Origin: Ruminococcus sp.
GTDB lineage: Bacteria > Bacillota > Clostridia > Oscillospirales > Ruminococcaceae
Reading direction: 5' to 3'
DNA: 51,238 bases
Assembly (NCBI GenBank): GCA_031262105.1
Contig: JAISIH010000040.1
Location: 1 to 51,238 of the forward strand
Part shown: positions 8,408 through 17,186 of the stretch, one piece after another
Layout: every line of letters begins with the position of its first letter
Position numbering within the stretch: the stretch's first letter is position 1
Translations under genes and position numbers: made by a program
The notes under the pieces: generated by a model
Databases searched by the model: none
What the model was told of the DNA's origin: nothing
The model's input: the letters and a program-made list of their open reading frames with translations, nothing else

Positions 8408-9988
8408 ATGGGAATTTTAACTTGTGCGGCAATATTCACCGATAATATGGTGCTTCAAAGGAATAAACCCGTTAAGGTTTGGGGTCACGCTTACCGTAAC
8501 GATATAATTGAGGTTACAGTCGGCAATGTTAAGGCAAACGCTGTTGCTGTGCGGAACTCGTGGGTATTAACACTTCCTCCGATGGAAGCCGCTACAGGCT
8601 TAACTATGACGGTTAAAAAACTTAATCATCCGGAAGAAACGATTACTTTCAAAAACGTTGCTGTCGGGGAAGTTTGGCTCTGCGGCGGTCAGTCGAACAT
8701 GGAGTTTGAACTTCAAAACGCAAAAGACGGTGCAAAATATATCGCCGAAGCTCCAGAAAAAGCGAAGGCTGAAAACAAGGATATTCGCTTTTATTACACA
8801 AAAAAATATGCCGTTAACGACGAGTTTTTCTATCTGGACGAACGCGCTAACTGTTGGCATCCGCTCGGCGAAAGCATGGAAAACTGGTCGGCTGTGGGAT
8901 TTCATTTCGCTTGGGAGATTGCCGAAACTGTCGGCTGTACGGTCGGGTTTATCGGCTGCAGTTGGGGCGGGACTTCTATCTCGAACTGGATAAGCATAGA
9001 AAACCACAAGAGAAGTGCTTCCGGGAATTTTTATCTTGACGAATATAACGCAATAATGGCGGCAAAAACATATGAAGAGTACCTCGCCGAAGTTGAGGCA
9101 GAGGACAGTTGGTTCGATGATTGGCAGCCGAAAATTGCCGAATTTTACGCAATGCATTACCCCGAACACCCGCCCTATACCGAAGCGGAAGAATACGTCG
9201 GCGAAAAGGGGCATTATCCCGGACCGATTGGACCGTTTTCATTCCTTCGCCCGGGCGGACTTTACGAAACGATGCTCTCTCGTGTTGCACCCTATACGCT
9301 GACGGGTTTCATCTACTATCAGGGCGAATCCGACGACAGCAAGCCTACGCATTATTACGAGATGATGAAACTGCTTGTTGACGAGTGGCGTGAAACATGG
9401 GGCGATGCGGAGTTGCCGTTTATCTTCACACAGCTTCCGGTATGGCTGCCCGCCGGTGCAGAAGACATGAAAAACTGGGCGAGGGTTCGCGCAGGGCAGA
9501 TGAAAGCGTATAAATTCATCAAGAACACCGGGCTTGCGATTATAACCGATTGCGGCGAATACGACGATCTCCACCCGCTCGATAAACTCCCTGTCGGACA
9601 CCGCCTCGCGCTTCAAGCGAAATATCTTGTCTACAATGAGATTTCGGCGGCTGATGCTAACGGACCGCAGCTTTCATATACCCGCCCGATTGATCACGGT
9701 ATTGAGCTTTATTTTAACTACGCCGACGAGGGTTTTGATATTCTCGATAAGCCGAACGGACCGAATGTTGTACATACCCCGACCTACACTTTCGAGCTTG
9801 CGACTGCGAACGGAAATTTCATTGACCCCACAGAAGTTATACTCGGAAAAGGAAAAATAACACTTATAAATCCGGCAATAAAAACTTGTGCATTATACGC
9901 AAGATATAATTTCTCGAATTTCTGCGAAGTTCCGCTTTTCGGGAAAAACGGATTGCCGCTTGCACCGTTTAACACTTTTGAAGACTAA
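8408..9988 (+). CDS. sialate O-acetylesterase (SASA, SGNH type)
   Basis: 526 residues. The SGNH-hydrolase blocks are in place: block I WLCGGQSNMEF with the nucleophilic Ser, the GCSWGGTSISNW block, IYYQGESDDS, and a C-terminal DDLHP carrying the Asp/His pair. The family removes O-acetyl groups from sialic acids and related acylated sugars. There is no signal peptide (MGILTCAAIFTDNMVLQRN is already the first domain), so it acts inside the cell on imported sugars. RBS GAAAGGGG precedes the ATG, 18 bp after the kinase. No other sialic-acid genes are seen in the window, so the natural substrate is uncertain. Confidence 0.88.
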   Translation: MGILTCAAIFTDNMVLQRNKPVKVWGHAYRNDIIEVTVGNVKANAVAVRNSWVLTLPPMEAATGLTMTVKKLNHPEETITFKNVAVGEVWLCGGQSNMEFELQNAKDGAKYIAEAPEKAKAENKDIRFYYTKKYAVNDEFFYLDERANCWHPLGESMENWSAVGFHFAWEIAETVGCTVGFIGCSWGGTSISNWISIENHKRSASGNFYLDEYNAIMAAKTYEEYLAEVEAEDSWFDDWQPKIAEFYAMHYPEHPPYTEAEEYVGEKGHYPGPIGPFSFLRPGGLYETMLSRVAPYTLTGFIYYQGESDDSKPTHYYEMMKLLVDEWRETWGDAELPFIFTQLPVWLPAGAEDMKNWARVRAGQMKAYKFIKNTGLAIITDCGEYDDLHPLDKLPVGHRLALQAKYLVYNEISAADANGPQLSYTRPIDHGIELYFNYADEGFDILDKPNGPNVVHTPTYTFELATANGNFIDPTEVILGKGKITLINPAIKTCALYARYNFSNFCEVPLFGKNGLPLAPFNTFED

Positions 9989-10031
9989 GTTAAGAAACGC
10001 ATAAACAGCCTAATACTTTAAGGATTAAAAA

Positions 10032-10895
10032 ATGAAAATCGCAGATAAATTCGGGAAAGGCAGAGCGCTCTTTTCGCTCGAAGTGTTCCCGCCGAAAAAG
10101 GACAGCAGTATCGACGGAATATATAAATGTATCGACGAAGTAAGTGCCTACAACCTCGACTATATCAGCGTTACATTCGGAGCGGCGGGGAGTCTCGCCG
10201 ACACCGCCCGCTCGGTTGAACTCACCTCGTACATTCAAAATTCCGGCATAACCGCCTCAATGCACCTCACCTGTATAGCAAGTTCCGAAACGGACATTGT
10301 GGGTATCACGAAGACGCTTAGGGAGCGTGGCATCGACAATGTTTTAGCACTTCGCGGCGATTTGCCGGCGGATATGTCGGTTGCAAAGCATGATTTTTCG
10401 TACGCTTCCGACCTTGCGAAATTTGTTTCAAATATAGGCGGTTTCGGGATTTCCGGGGCTTGTTATCCTGAGATGCACAGAGAAGCATCGTCCTTCGCGG
10501 AAGATATAAAGCACCTTAAAATTAAGGTTGAATCGGGCGTTTCACACCTTGTTTCACAGCTTTTTTTCGACAATGAGATTTTTCATAATTTCCGTGAAAA
10601 GCTTGCGATTGCGGGGATTGATGTGCCGCTTGATGCCGGGATAATGCCGGTCACAAACGCCGCGCAGATTAAGAAGATGGTAACGATGTGCGGCGCGTCA
10701 ATTCCGCCGAAACTTGCGCGGATTATTAACAAATACAGCGATAATCCCGAAGCAATGGCGGACGCCGGAATCTCCTACGCTATCGACCAGATTTCCGACC
10801 TTCTCGCCTCCGACGTTGACGGAATACACCTTTACGCGATGAACAACGCCGGTAATGTCAAGCGCATCTATGAAAGCATAAAATCACAATTATGA
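10032..10895 (+). CDS. metF: methylenetetrahydrofolate reductase
   Basis: 287 residues, a MetF/MTHFR TIM-barrel flavoprotein that makes 5-methyl-THF for methionine synthase. Diagnostic parts are FSLEVFPPK near the start, YISVTFGAAG, MHLTCIA, LALRGDLPAD (folate/FAD region), FGISGACYPE and SHLVSQLFFDN. The stop overlaps the ATG of the next gene (ATGA), which overlaps metH by 4 bp, giving a compact one-carbon operon in which reductase, activase and synthase are probably made together. Confidence 0.95.
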   Translation: MKIADKFGKGRALFSLEVFPPKKDSSIDGIYKCIDEVSAYNLDYISVTFGAAGSLADTARSVELTSYIQNSGITASMHLTCIASSETDIVGITKTLRERGIDNVLALRGDLPADMSVAKHDFSYASDLAKFVSNIGGFGISGACYPEMHREASSFAEDIKHLKIKVESGVSHLVSQLFFDNEIFHNFREKLAIAGIDVPLDAGIMPVTNAAQIKKMVTMCGASIPPKLARIINKYSDNPEAMADAGISYAIDQISDLLASDVDGIHLYAMNNAGNVKRIYESIKSQL

Positions 10896-11461
10896 AAGAC
10901 ATTTTAATCACCGAAATTGACATTGCAGAAACGCTAACCTATCTCGGTTTTAAGGGAAATATCCCAGACAGCAGAATTCTATCAGCAATAAAACGCTGTG
11001 AAGAGGTTTTGCTTGACACGATAACCCCGAGATTTGTTTATAAAGTTACCGACACATCAAACCCGCTCATTGTCGGAAGAGACCTCTCAGGGCTTCTTAA
11101 AGACTGCGAAAAGGCGGTTTTCTTCTGTTGCACCTTAGGGCAGATGACGGACAGGCTTATTAACAGCGCGGGCGTGACGGATATAGAGGAACAACTCTAT
11201 CTTGATGCACTCGCAAACGCCGCTATAGAACAGGTTTGCGACAAAGCACAAGAAATTATCACGAACGTTTATCCCGAATATAAAAAAACAACACGATTTT
11301 CCCCCGGTTACGGCGACTATCCCCTTAACCTCCAACCGCAAATTTTAGATTTTTTAGATGCAAAGAAGCTAATCGGCGTAACCGTTAATGAAAGTTTATT
11401 AATGATACCCGCAAAATCTGTTTCAGCAGTCTTCGGATTAGAGAAAAGGAGTTTTTCTTGA
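10892..11461 (+). CDS. stand-alone MetH activation (AdoMet-binding) domain protein
   Basis: 189 residues that correspond to the C-terminal reactivation domain of full-length cobalamin-dependent methionine synthase, here a separate gene. The key segment is TRFSPGYGDYPLNLQPQI, which contains the R-x-S-x-G-Y-G signature that binds S-adenosylmethionine, followed by the conserved IGVTVNESLLMIPAKSVSAV. The expected role is reductive remethylation of oxidised cob(II)alamin on the MetH at 11458. Overlaps metF upstream (ATGA) and metH downstream (TTGA). Confidence 0.88.
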   Translation: MKDILITEIDIAETLTYLGFKGNIPDSRILSAIKRCEEVLLDTITPRFVYKVTDTSNPLIVGRDLSGLLKDCEKAVFFCCTLGQMTDRLINSAGVTDIEEQLYLDALANAAIEQVCDKAQEIITNVYPEYKKTTRFSPGYGDYPLNLQPQILDFLDAKKLIGVTVNESLLMIPAKSVSAVFGLEKRSFS

Positions 11462-13863
11462 AAGCCTCAAGTTTTAAATCATTTTTAGAAAGCAACGAAT
11501 TTATCATCCTTGACGGAGCAATGGGAACTATGCTGACGGCGTTCGGCATGGAAAGCGGAGCTTGCCCCGAACTCGAAAATATAACCGCACCCGAACGGGT
11601 TATAAAGATTGCGGAAAGTTACGCGAAAGCTGGCTCAGACATGGTTTACGCGAACACATTCGGCGCAAGTCTTCATAAACTGCCGGAAGGTTTCACGCCG
11701 GAAAAAATAATTCCGACGGCGATAAAAAACGCTCGTGAGGGGATAAGGCGTGCAGGAAAAAATACGCTTGTCGCCCTCGATATAGGACCGCTCGGGATTA
11801 TGACGGCGGTAAGCGGCGGCACGGCGACGTTCGAGGAAGCGTATGACGATTTTGCCGCACAGATTAAGGCGGCGGTTGGGGATTACCCGCACGGTGAGAA
11901 TCTACCCGATGAATATAAGCCCGACTTGATCGGCATAGAAACAATGTCGGATCTTCTCGAAACAAAGGCGGCAATCTTAGCGGTAAAGGAAAACTGCGAT
12001 CTTCCGCTGATGGTAACCATGACTTTTGAGGGCAATGCAAGAACCTTTACAGGCACGCCACTTTCGGCTTTCGCAATTACTGCGGAGGGTCTCGGGGTTG
12101 ACGCGCTCGGCATTAACTGCTCGCAGGGTCCTAAGGAGTATGCAAAACTTTTTGAGGAACTCAGAAAATACACGAATTTGCCGCTTATAGCGAAGGCAAA
12201 TGCCGGTATGCCCGACCCGGAAACGGGAAATTATGGTGTAAAGTCAAATGACTTTGCAGACGAAATGGCGAAATTAACCTGTAAAGGCATAAAGATTGTC
12301 GGAGGGTGCTGCGGCACTACGCCGGAATTTATCGCCGCCCTAAAACTTTCGCTTGATGAAAAAAAATACACACCTCAACCGAAAACAAGCTTTTCTGCTG
12401 TAACCTCCGCATTAAAGACCGTCATAATCGACCGCCCGCGTATTATCGGCGAACGTATCAACCCCACCGGAAAGAAGATTTTTAAGGAAGCTTTAAAAAA
12501 CAACGACATTGGATATATTGTCCGTCAGGCGGCAGAGCAGGACAACGCCGGCGCCGATATTTTAGATGTAAATGTAAGTCTCCCGGATATCGACGAAATT
12601 TCAATGAGCAAAAATGTCATAAACGCGATTTCTGCGGTTTGCAGTCTTCCGCTCCAGATTGATTCATCGTCGGTAAAGGTTATCAAGTCGTCGCTTCGGA
12701 TTTATCCCGGGAAGCCGATTGTCAATTCGGTTAACGGCGAAATTTCTACCCTTGAAAATATCCTGCCACTTGTGAAAAAATACGGCGCGGCGGTTGTCGG
12801 GCTTACACTTGACGAAAACGGCATACCGAAAACGGCGGAAAAGCGTTTTGAAATTGCAGAACGCATCCTTAAAAAAGCCCTCGAATACGGTATTCGCCGC
12901 GAAAATGTTTATATCGACTGCTTAACCCTCACGGCTTCCGCGGAGCAAGAAAACGTCTATGAAACCATTAAGGCTCTGAAAATGGTTAAGGAGCGGCTCG
13001 GCTTAAAAACAGTCTTGGGCGTATCAAATATTTCGTTCGGGCTTCCGAAGCGCGAGCTCATTAACGAAAATTTCCTCGCGATGGCACTTGCGAACGGGCT
13101 TGATCTCCCGATAATTAACCCGAATATTGAGGGTATGGCGGGGGCTGTCAGAACATATAATCTTCTGATGAATATTGACAAAAACGCGATCGAATATATC
13201 GGCGCGTATTCCGGCGCGGAAGCTATACCCAGTTCGGGACAACAGGACTTGACCCTCGAATATGCAGTGCGGAACGGCTTAACTTCCGAAACAGCGGCAA
13301 TTACAAAAAAGCTTCTTGAGACGACTGCGCCGCTTGAAATTGTTGACAATATGTTAATACCGATTCTTGACGAAATCGGAATGGAGTTTGAAAAAGGCAA
13401 ATTATTCCTCCCGCAGCTTATCATGGCGGCGAACACAGTTACCGCAAGCTTTAACGAAATAAAACGCGCCCTTTCCGGCACGACTGTCGAAAGTAAAGGT
13501 GTTGTCGTTCTTGCGACGGTTAAAGGCGACGTGCATGATATTGGTAAAAATATCGTTAAAGTCTTGATGGAAAATTACGGTTATACTGTAATAGACCTTG
13601 GAAAAGACGTTCCGCCCGAGGTTGTCGCTGATTCTGCGGCACAAAGCGGAGCGAAGCTCGTAGGGCTTTCCGCACTTATGACGACAACCCTTGCCTCAAT
13701 GGAAGCAACAATTAAGCTCATTCACGAGCGGGGGATTGACTGCAAAATTGTTGTCGGCGGGGCTGTTTTAACGGCAGAATATGCAGAGAAAATCGGTGCG
13801 GATTTTTACGCAAAAGACGCGAAACAGAGCGTTGACATTGCAAGAATGGTGTATCAAAAGTAA
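11458..13863 (+). CDS. metH: cobalamin-dependent methionine synthase without activation domain
   Basis: 801 residues against about 1,230 for E. coli MetH. Domains in order: homocysteine methyltransferase (about 1-300) with zinc ligands in GINCSQGP (near 221) and GGCCGTTPE (near 284); pterin-binding domain (about 320-590) starting with RIIGERINPTGKK; B12 cap (about 600-680); and B12-binding domain with GDVHDIGKN, whose His (near 692) is the cobalt ligand, then the VGLSALMTTTL segment. The fourth, AdoMet-binding domain is missing here and is supplied by the gene at 10892. The start is TTG at 11458 behind AAAGGAG, overlapping the previous stop. Confidence 0.95.
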   Translation: MKASSFKSFLESNEFIILDGAMGTMLTAFGMESGACPELENITAPERVIKIAESYAKAGSDMVYANTFGASLHKLPEGFTPEKIIPTAIKNAREGIRRAGKNTLVALDIGPLGIMTAVSGGTATFEEAYDDFAAQIKAAVGDYPHGENLPDEYKPDLIGIETMSDLLETKAAILAVKENCDLPLMVTMTFEGNARTFTGTPLSAFAITAEGLGVDALGINCSQGPKEYAKLFEELRKYTNLPLIAKANAGMPDPETGNYGVKSNDFADEMAKLTCKGIKIVGGCCGTTPEFIAALKLSLDEKKYTPQPKTSFSAVTSALKTVIIDRPRIIGERINPTGKKIFKEALKNNDIGYIVRQAAEQDNAGADILDVNVSLPDIDEISMSKNVINAISAVCSLPLQIDSSSVKVIKSSLRIYPGKPIVNSVNGEISTLENILPLVKKYGAAVVGLTLDENGIPKTAEKRFEIAERILKKALEYGIRRENVYIDCLTLTASAEQENVYETIKALKMVKERLGLKTVLGVSNISFGLPKRELINENFLAMALANGLDLPIINPNIEGMAGAVRTYNLLMNIDKNAIEYIGAYSGAEAIPSSGQQDLTLEYAVRNGLTSETAAITKKLLETTAPLEIVDNMLIPILDEIGMEFEKGKLFLPQLIMAANTVTASFNEIKRALSGTTVESKGVVVLATVKGDVHDIGKNIVKVLMENYGYTVIDLGKDVPPEVVADSAAQSGAKLVGLSALMTTTLASMEATIKLIHERGIDCKIVVGGAVLTAEYAEKIGADFYAKDAKQSVDIARMVYQK

Positions 13864-13880
13864 ATTTTTTGTGAATACGC

Positions 13881-13909
13881 TTGACATTGTTCTTTTAATA
13901 TGGTAAAAT
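13881..13909 (+). promoter_or_regulatory. sigma-A promoter for rplU-rpmA
   Basis: -35 TTGACA (13881-13886), 17-bp spacer, -10 TAAAAT (13904-13909). Transcription would start near 13916 and give a structured leader of about 90 bases before rplU. Confidence 0.75.
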
Positions 13910-13915
13910 ATTAAA

Positions 13916-14006
13916 TGCAGCATTCTAAAGGTTCTAAAGAAGTAATTGTGTACAATTACTCACCTCACGAAGCGAGATCATTAATAAAGGCAGGTGTACA
14001 GAGATT
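13916..14006 (+). promoter_or_regulatory. probable ribosomal protein L21 leader
   Basis: The 5' leader of rplU folds into a perfect 8-bp hairpin AGTAATTG/CAATTACT with loop TGTA (13941-13960). Next comes a long-range pair CACCT (13961-13965) with AGGTG (13992-13996), enclosing a small CTC/GAG hairpin. The AGGTG strand lies about ten bases upstream of the rplU ATG and may be the ribosome site, so the pairing could gate translation. The position fits the known L21 leader RNAs of Firmicutes, which bind L21 for feedback control. I have not matched a covariance model. Confidence 0.5.
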
Positions 14007-14321
14007 ATGTACGCTGTTATCGAAACAGGCGGCAAGCAGTATCAGGTTAGAGAAGGCGATGAAATTTTCATCGAAAAGCTCCCCGTGGAGGCTGACGCAG
14101 CCGTAAATTTTGACAAAGTTATCCTTATCGGCAGTGACGACGGAATAACCGTCGGGAAGCCTTATGTTGAGGGTGCTAACGTCGGCGCAGTCGTTGTTAA
14201 AAACGGAAAGAACAAAAAGATTAACATCTTCACCTACAAATCAAAAGAAGGTTCGACATATCACCGTCAAGGTCACAGACAACCTTACACAAAGGTTCGT
14301 ATCGACACAATTAAGGCGTAA
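14007..14321 (+). CDS. rplU: 50S ribosomal protein L21
   Basis: 104 residues, full length. The N-terminus [20 protein letters not shown] and C-terminal part [20 protein letters not shown] are characteristic of L21, which binds 23S rRNA. Starts after the structured leader at 13916-14006. rpmA follows 32 bp downstream with no gene between, unlike many Firmicutes where a small cysteine protease gene (prp/ysxB) sits there. Confidence 0.98.
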   Translation: MYAVIETGGKQYQVREGDEIFIEKLPVEADAAVNFDKVILIGSDDGITVGKPYVEGANVGAVVVKNGKNKKINIFTYKSKEGSTYHRQGHRQPYTKVRIDTIKA

Positions 14322-14353
14322 AAAATTACGTTATCTGATTGGAGTGAATTTTA

Positions 14354-14608
14354 ATGGCACATAAAAAGGGTATGGGTTCAACCAAAAACGGTCGTGACTC
14401 AGAATCCAAACGCCTCGGCGTAAAACGCGGCGACGGTCAATTCGTCCTTGCGGGGAACATCTTAGTTCGCCAGCGCGGCACACATATACACCCGGGAACA
14501 AATGTCGGAAAAGGTTCTGATGACACTCTCTTTGCGATGGCTGACGGAAGAGTTCGTTTTGAACGGCTCGGAAAAGACCGTAAAAAGGTCAGCATCTACG
14601 CGGATTAA
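14354..14608 (+). CDS. rpmA: 50S ribosomal protein L27
   Basis: 84 residues, [20 protein letters not shown] onward, with the typical [15 protein letters not shown] core. L27 sits at the peptidyl-transferase centre. In many Firmicutes L27 carries a roughly nine-residue N-terminal extension that the protease Prp removes. Here the protein begins directly at MAHKKG and no prp gene lies between rplU and rpmA, an internally consistent loss. RBS GGAG lies eight bases before the ATG. A terminator follows. Confidence 0.98.
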   Translation: MAHKKGMGSTKNGRDSESKRLGVKRGDGQFVLAGNILVRQRGTHIHPGTNVGKGSDDTLFAMADGRVRFERLGKDRKKVSIYAD

Positions 14609-14616
14609 TAATAATT

Positions 14617-14646
14617 CTCCCTTGCGTCAATGCAGGGGAGTTTTTT
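14617..14646 (+). terminator. terminator of rplU-rpmA
   Basis: Stem CTCCC-TTGC paired with GCA-GGGGAG (14617-14640, one bulge), followed by TTTTTTA. Ends the ribosomal-protein transcript 8 bp after the rpmA stop. Confidence 0.8.
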
Positions 14647-14806
14647 ATAGTATAACCCTCGCCCATTCGGCGATTTTTTTTACAGGATTTTCGACATAGT
14701 TTTAAGCCTTAATATGATAAAATTATTTGGTAATAGATGAAACAAATAAAAAAACTTGGATATAATATCTATATAACATTAAAGCGAAAAGAGTAACCAT
14801 CCTTAT

Positions 14807-17149
14807 ATGTATAATTTAGATAGTTTCACGAAAAAGGCGAATATTGTTCTCAATAAGGCTTTTGTACAAGCCGGGAAATTAGGGCATACCTATGTCGGGA
14901 GCGAACATCTTCTCTATAGCCTCGTTTCCGAACACGGAAGCACCGCTTCGAGTATCTTCCGTGTCTGCGGAATACGCGAAGAAGATATTCTCGGGAAGAT
15001 TATCGAGCTTGTCGGCAGGGGAGAGGTAACGACCGTTTCGGAGGATGCAGTTACCCCTAACGCGAAGCGGATTATCGAACACGCTTATCGTGTCGCGTCC
15101 GATTCCGGCAGCCGCCTTGTCGGGACAGAACACCTCTTACAGGCGATTCTCCTCGAAGAGGGAAGCACCGCAGTTACGATTATAAACGAGTCCGGCGGAA
15201 ATGTCGGGAAGCTTCTTTCCGCCTGCACCGGCATAAACAACATGGAAGTTCAGATCTATAACCCGACTGTAAAAGCTCCGACGCTCCAAAAATTCAGCAA
15301 AAACTTAACCCAATTCGCACGCGATAAAAAGTCAGACCCGGTTATCGGGCGTGAACGCGAGATTGAACACGTCATAAGGATTCTCTCCCGCCGCACGAAA
15401 AATAACCCCTGTCTTATCGGCGAGGCAGGCGTGGGGAAAACCGCCGTTGTCGAGGGTATTGCTCAAGCAATCGTTTCCGGGCGTGTTCCCGACACACTCA
15501 AGGGCAAGCACATCTTTTCGTTAAGCTTAACATCAATGCTTGCCGGTGCGAAGTATCGCGGAGATTTTGAAGATCGCTTAAAGCAGGTTATCGAAGAGGT
15601 TATCGAGAATAAAAATATAATTCTCTTTATTGATGAGCTTCACACAGTCGTCGGCGCGGGTGCGGCGGAAGGTGCAATTGATGCCGCGAATATATTAAAA
15701 CCAATGCTCGCAAGGGGAGAGCTTCAAATTATCGGCGCGACAACGATTAGCGAGTATCGAAAATATATCGAAAAAGACTCCGCGCTTGAACGTCGTTTCG
15801 GGCAGGTTATGGTTAACGAGCCTACCGAAGACGAAACAATCGACATGATTAACGGCTTAAAGAAGCTTTACGAAGACTTCCACAACGTTAATATTACCGA
15901 CAATGCCGTAAAGGCGGCGGTTAAGATGTCGGTGCGGTTTATCCCGGACAGATTCCTGCCCGACAAGGCTCTTGACCTTATAGACGAAGCCGCTTCCGGC
16001 GCGAAGCTTCACGCCTCGAAAGAGCCGCAATCGCTCGAACGCCTTGCCGCCGACTTAAAGTCAATGATGGAGCGTCCGAGGGGAGCGGTAAAATCATCGC
16101 CAAAAGCAGACCGCCCGATTGTCACAGAAGACAGCATAGCCGAGGTAATATCCCTCACAACAGGTTTGCCGATTTCAAAGCTAACCGCTTCCGAAGAAGA
16201 AAAACTTCTTCTTCTTGAAACGGAGCTTTCTAAGCGTGTAATCGGGCAGGGGACTGCGGTTTCAGCGGTTGCGGGAGCGGTAAGAAGAAGTCGTTCCGGG
16301 CTTCGCGACCCGAACCGTCCAATGGCAAGCTTCCTCTTTTCGGGACCTTCCGGCTCCGGGAAAACAGAGCTTGCGAAAGCACTTGCCGATTATCTTTTCG
16401 GCGATGAAAATTCGCTGATAAAGCTTGATATGTCGGAGTATATGGAGAAACACAGCGTATCGAAGTTAATCGGCGCCCCCCCGGGGTATGTCGGTTTTGA
16501 AGACGGCGGAAAACTTACAGAAAAAGTTCGCCGCAAACCGTACAGCATAATTTTATTCGACGAGATTGAAAAAGCTCATCCCGACGTCTTCAACATTCTG
16601 CTCCAGATAACCGAAGATGGTGTCTTAACCGACAGCAACGGCAGAAGCGTTAATTTTAAGAATACCATTATAATTTTAACCTCAAATATCGGCGCAGAGC
16701 ATCTTAATAAAGAGCGGCAATTCGGCTTTTCGCCGAGCAGCACAGACATGGAAACGCGAAAGCAAAATGTCCTCTCTGAGGTTAAAAAGCTTTTTAAGAC
16801 AGAGCTGCTAAATCGCCTTGACGACATAATTATCTTCAATAAACTCTCCGATGAAGATATGGGGCTTATTGCAAGAAAGCTTCTTGACGGGCTTAAGACA
16901 CGCGCAAATCTCCTCGGAATAACCGTCGAATTCACCGACGATGCAATCAGCAAACTCACCCGCGAGAAATTTTCCGAATCGAAAGAATCTCATACCGGCG
17001 CAAGAAAACTTCGTCACGAGATTACAATGTCGGTTGAAAATCTTCTTTCAAAAGAGCTTCTTAACAACGCAATTAATCCGGGGGATTTTGTGAAACTCGT
17101 TGTGATAAACGATGAATACAGATTTAAGGTAACGGAATTTGCAAATTAA
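14807..17149 (+). CDS. clpC: ATP-dependent Clp protease ATP-binding subunit ClpC
   Basis: 780 residues with two Clp_N repeats (about 1-145), AAA module 1 with Walker A GEAGVGKT (near 204) and Walker [10 protein letters not shown], then AAA module 2 with Walker [16 protein letters not shown] (near 512) and [13 protein letters not shown]. The linker between modules is short, so this is ClpC-type rather than ClpB with its long coiled-coil M domain. It unfolds substrates for ClpP. Unlike the classic ctsR-mcsA-mcsB-clpC operon, it stands alone, between rpmA and a terminator. The ATG has only a weak ribosome site. A TATAAT at 14761-14766 may be its -10, but the -35 is poor. Confidence 0.92.
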   Translation: MYNLDSFTKKANIVLNKAFVQAGKLGHTYVGSEHLLYSLVSEHGSTASSIFRVCGIREEDILGKIIELVGRGEVTTVSEDAVTPNAKRIIEHAYRVASDSGSRLVGTEHLLQAILLEEGSTAVTIINESGGNVGKLLSACTGINNMEVQIYNPTVKAPTLQKFSKNLTQFARDKKSDPVIGREREIEHVIRILSRRTKNNPCLIGEAGVGKTAVVEGIAQAIVSGRVPDTLKGKHIFSLSLTSMLAGAKYRGDFEDRLKQVIEEVIENKNIILFIDELHTVVGAGAAEGAIDAANILKPMLARGELQIIGATTISEYRKYIEKDSALERRFGQVMVNEPTEDETIDMINGLKKLYEDFHNVNITDNAVKAAVKMSVRFIPDRFLPDKALDLIDEAASGAKLHASKEPQSLERLAADLKSMMERPRGAVKSSPKADRPIVTEDSIAEVISLTTGLPISKLTASEEEKLLLLETELSKRVIGQGTAVSAVAGAVRRSRSGLRDPNRPMASFLFSGPSGSGKTELAKALADYLFGDENSLIKLDMSEYMEKHSVSKLIGAPPGYVGFEDGGKLTEKVRRKPYSIILFDEIEKAHPDVFNILLQITEDGVLTDSNGRSVNFKNTIIILTSNIGAEHLNKERQFGFSPSSTDMETRKQNVLSEVKKLFKTELLNRLDDIIIFNKLSDEDMGLIARKLLDGLKTRANLLGITVEFTDDAISKLTREKFSESKESHTGARKLRHEITMSVENLLSKELLNNAINPGDFVKLVVINDEYRFKVTEFAN

Positions 17150-17154
17150 TATTA

Positions 17155-17186
17155 AATCGACGGCTATAAAAACCGTCGATTTTTTA
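17155..17186. terminator. bidirectional terminator between clpC and the FecR gene
   Basis: AATCGACGG (17155-17163) pairs with CCGTCGATT (17173-17181). T-runs follow in both directions, so it can serve both convergent genes: clpC (ending 17149) and the leftward gene ending at 17187. Confidence 0.85.

Noticed and set aside
9989-10031. Riboswitch before metF
   Set aside because: The 43-base gap is too short and has no SAM or cobalamin riboswitch motif.
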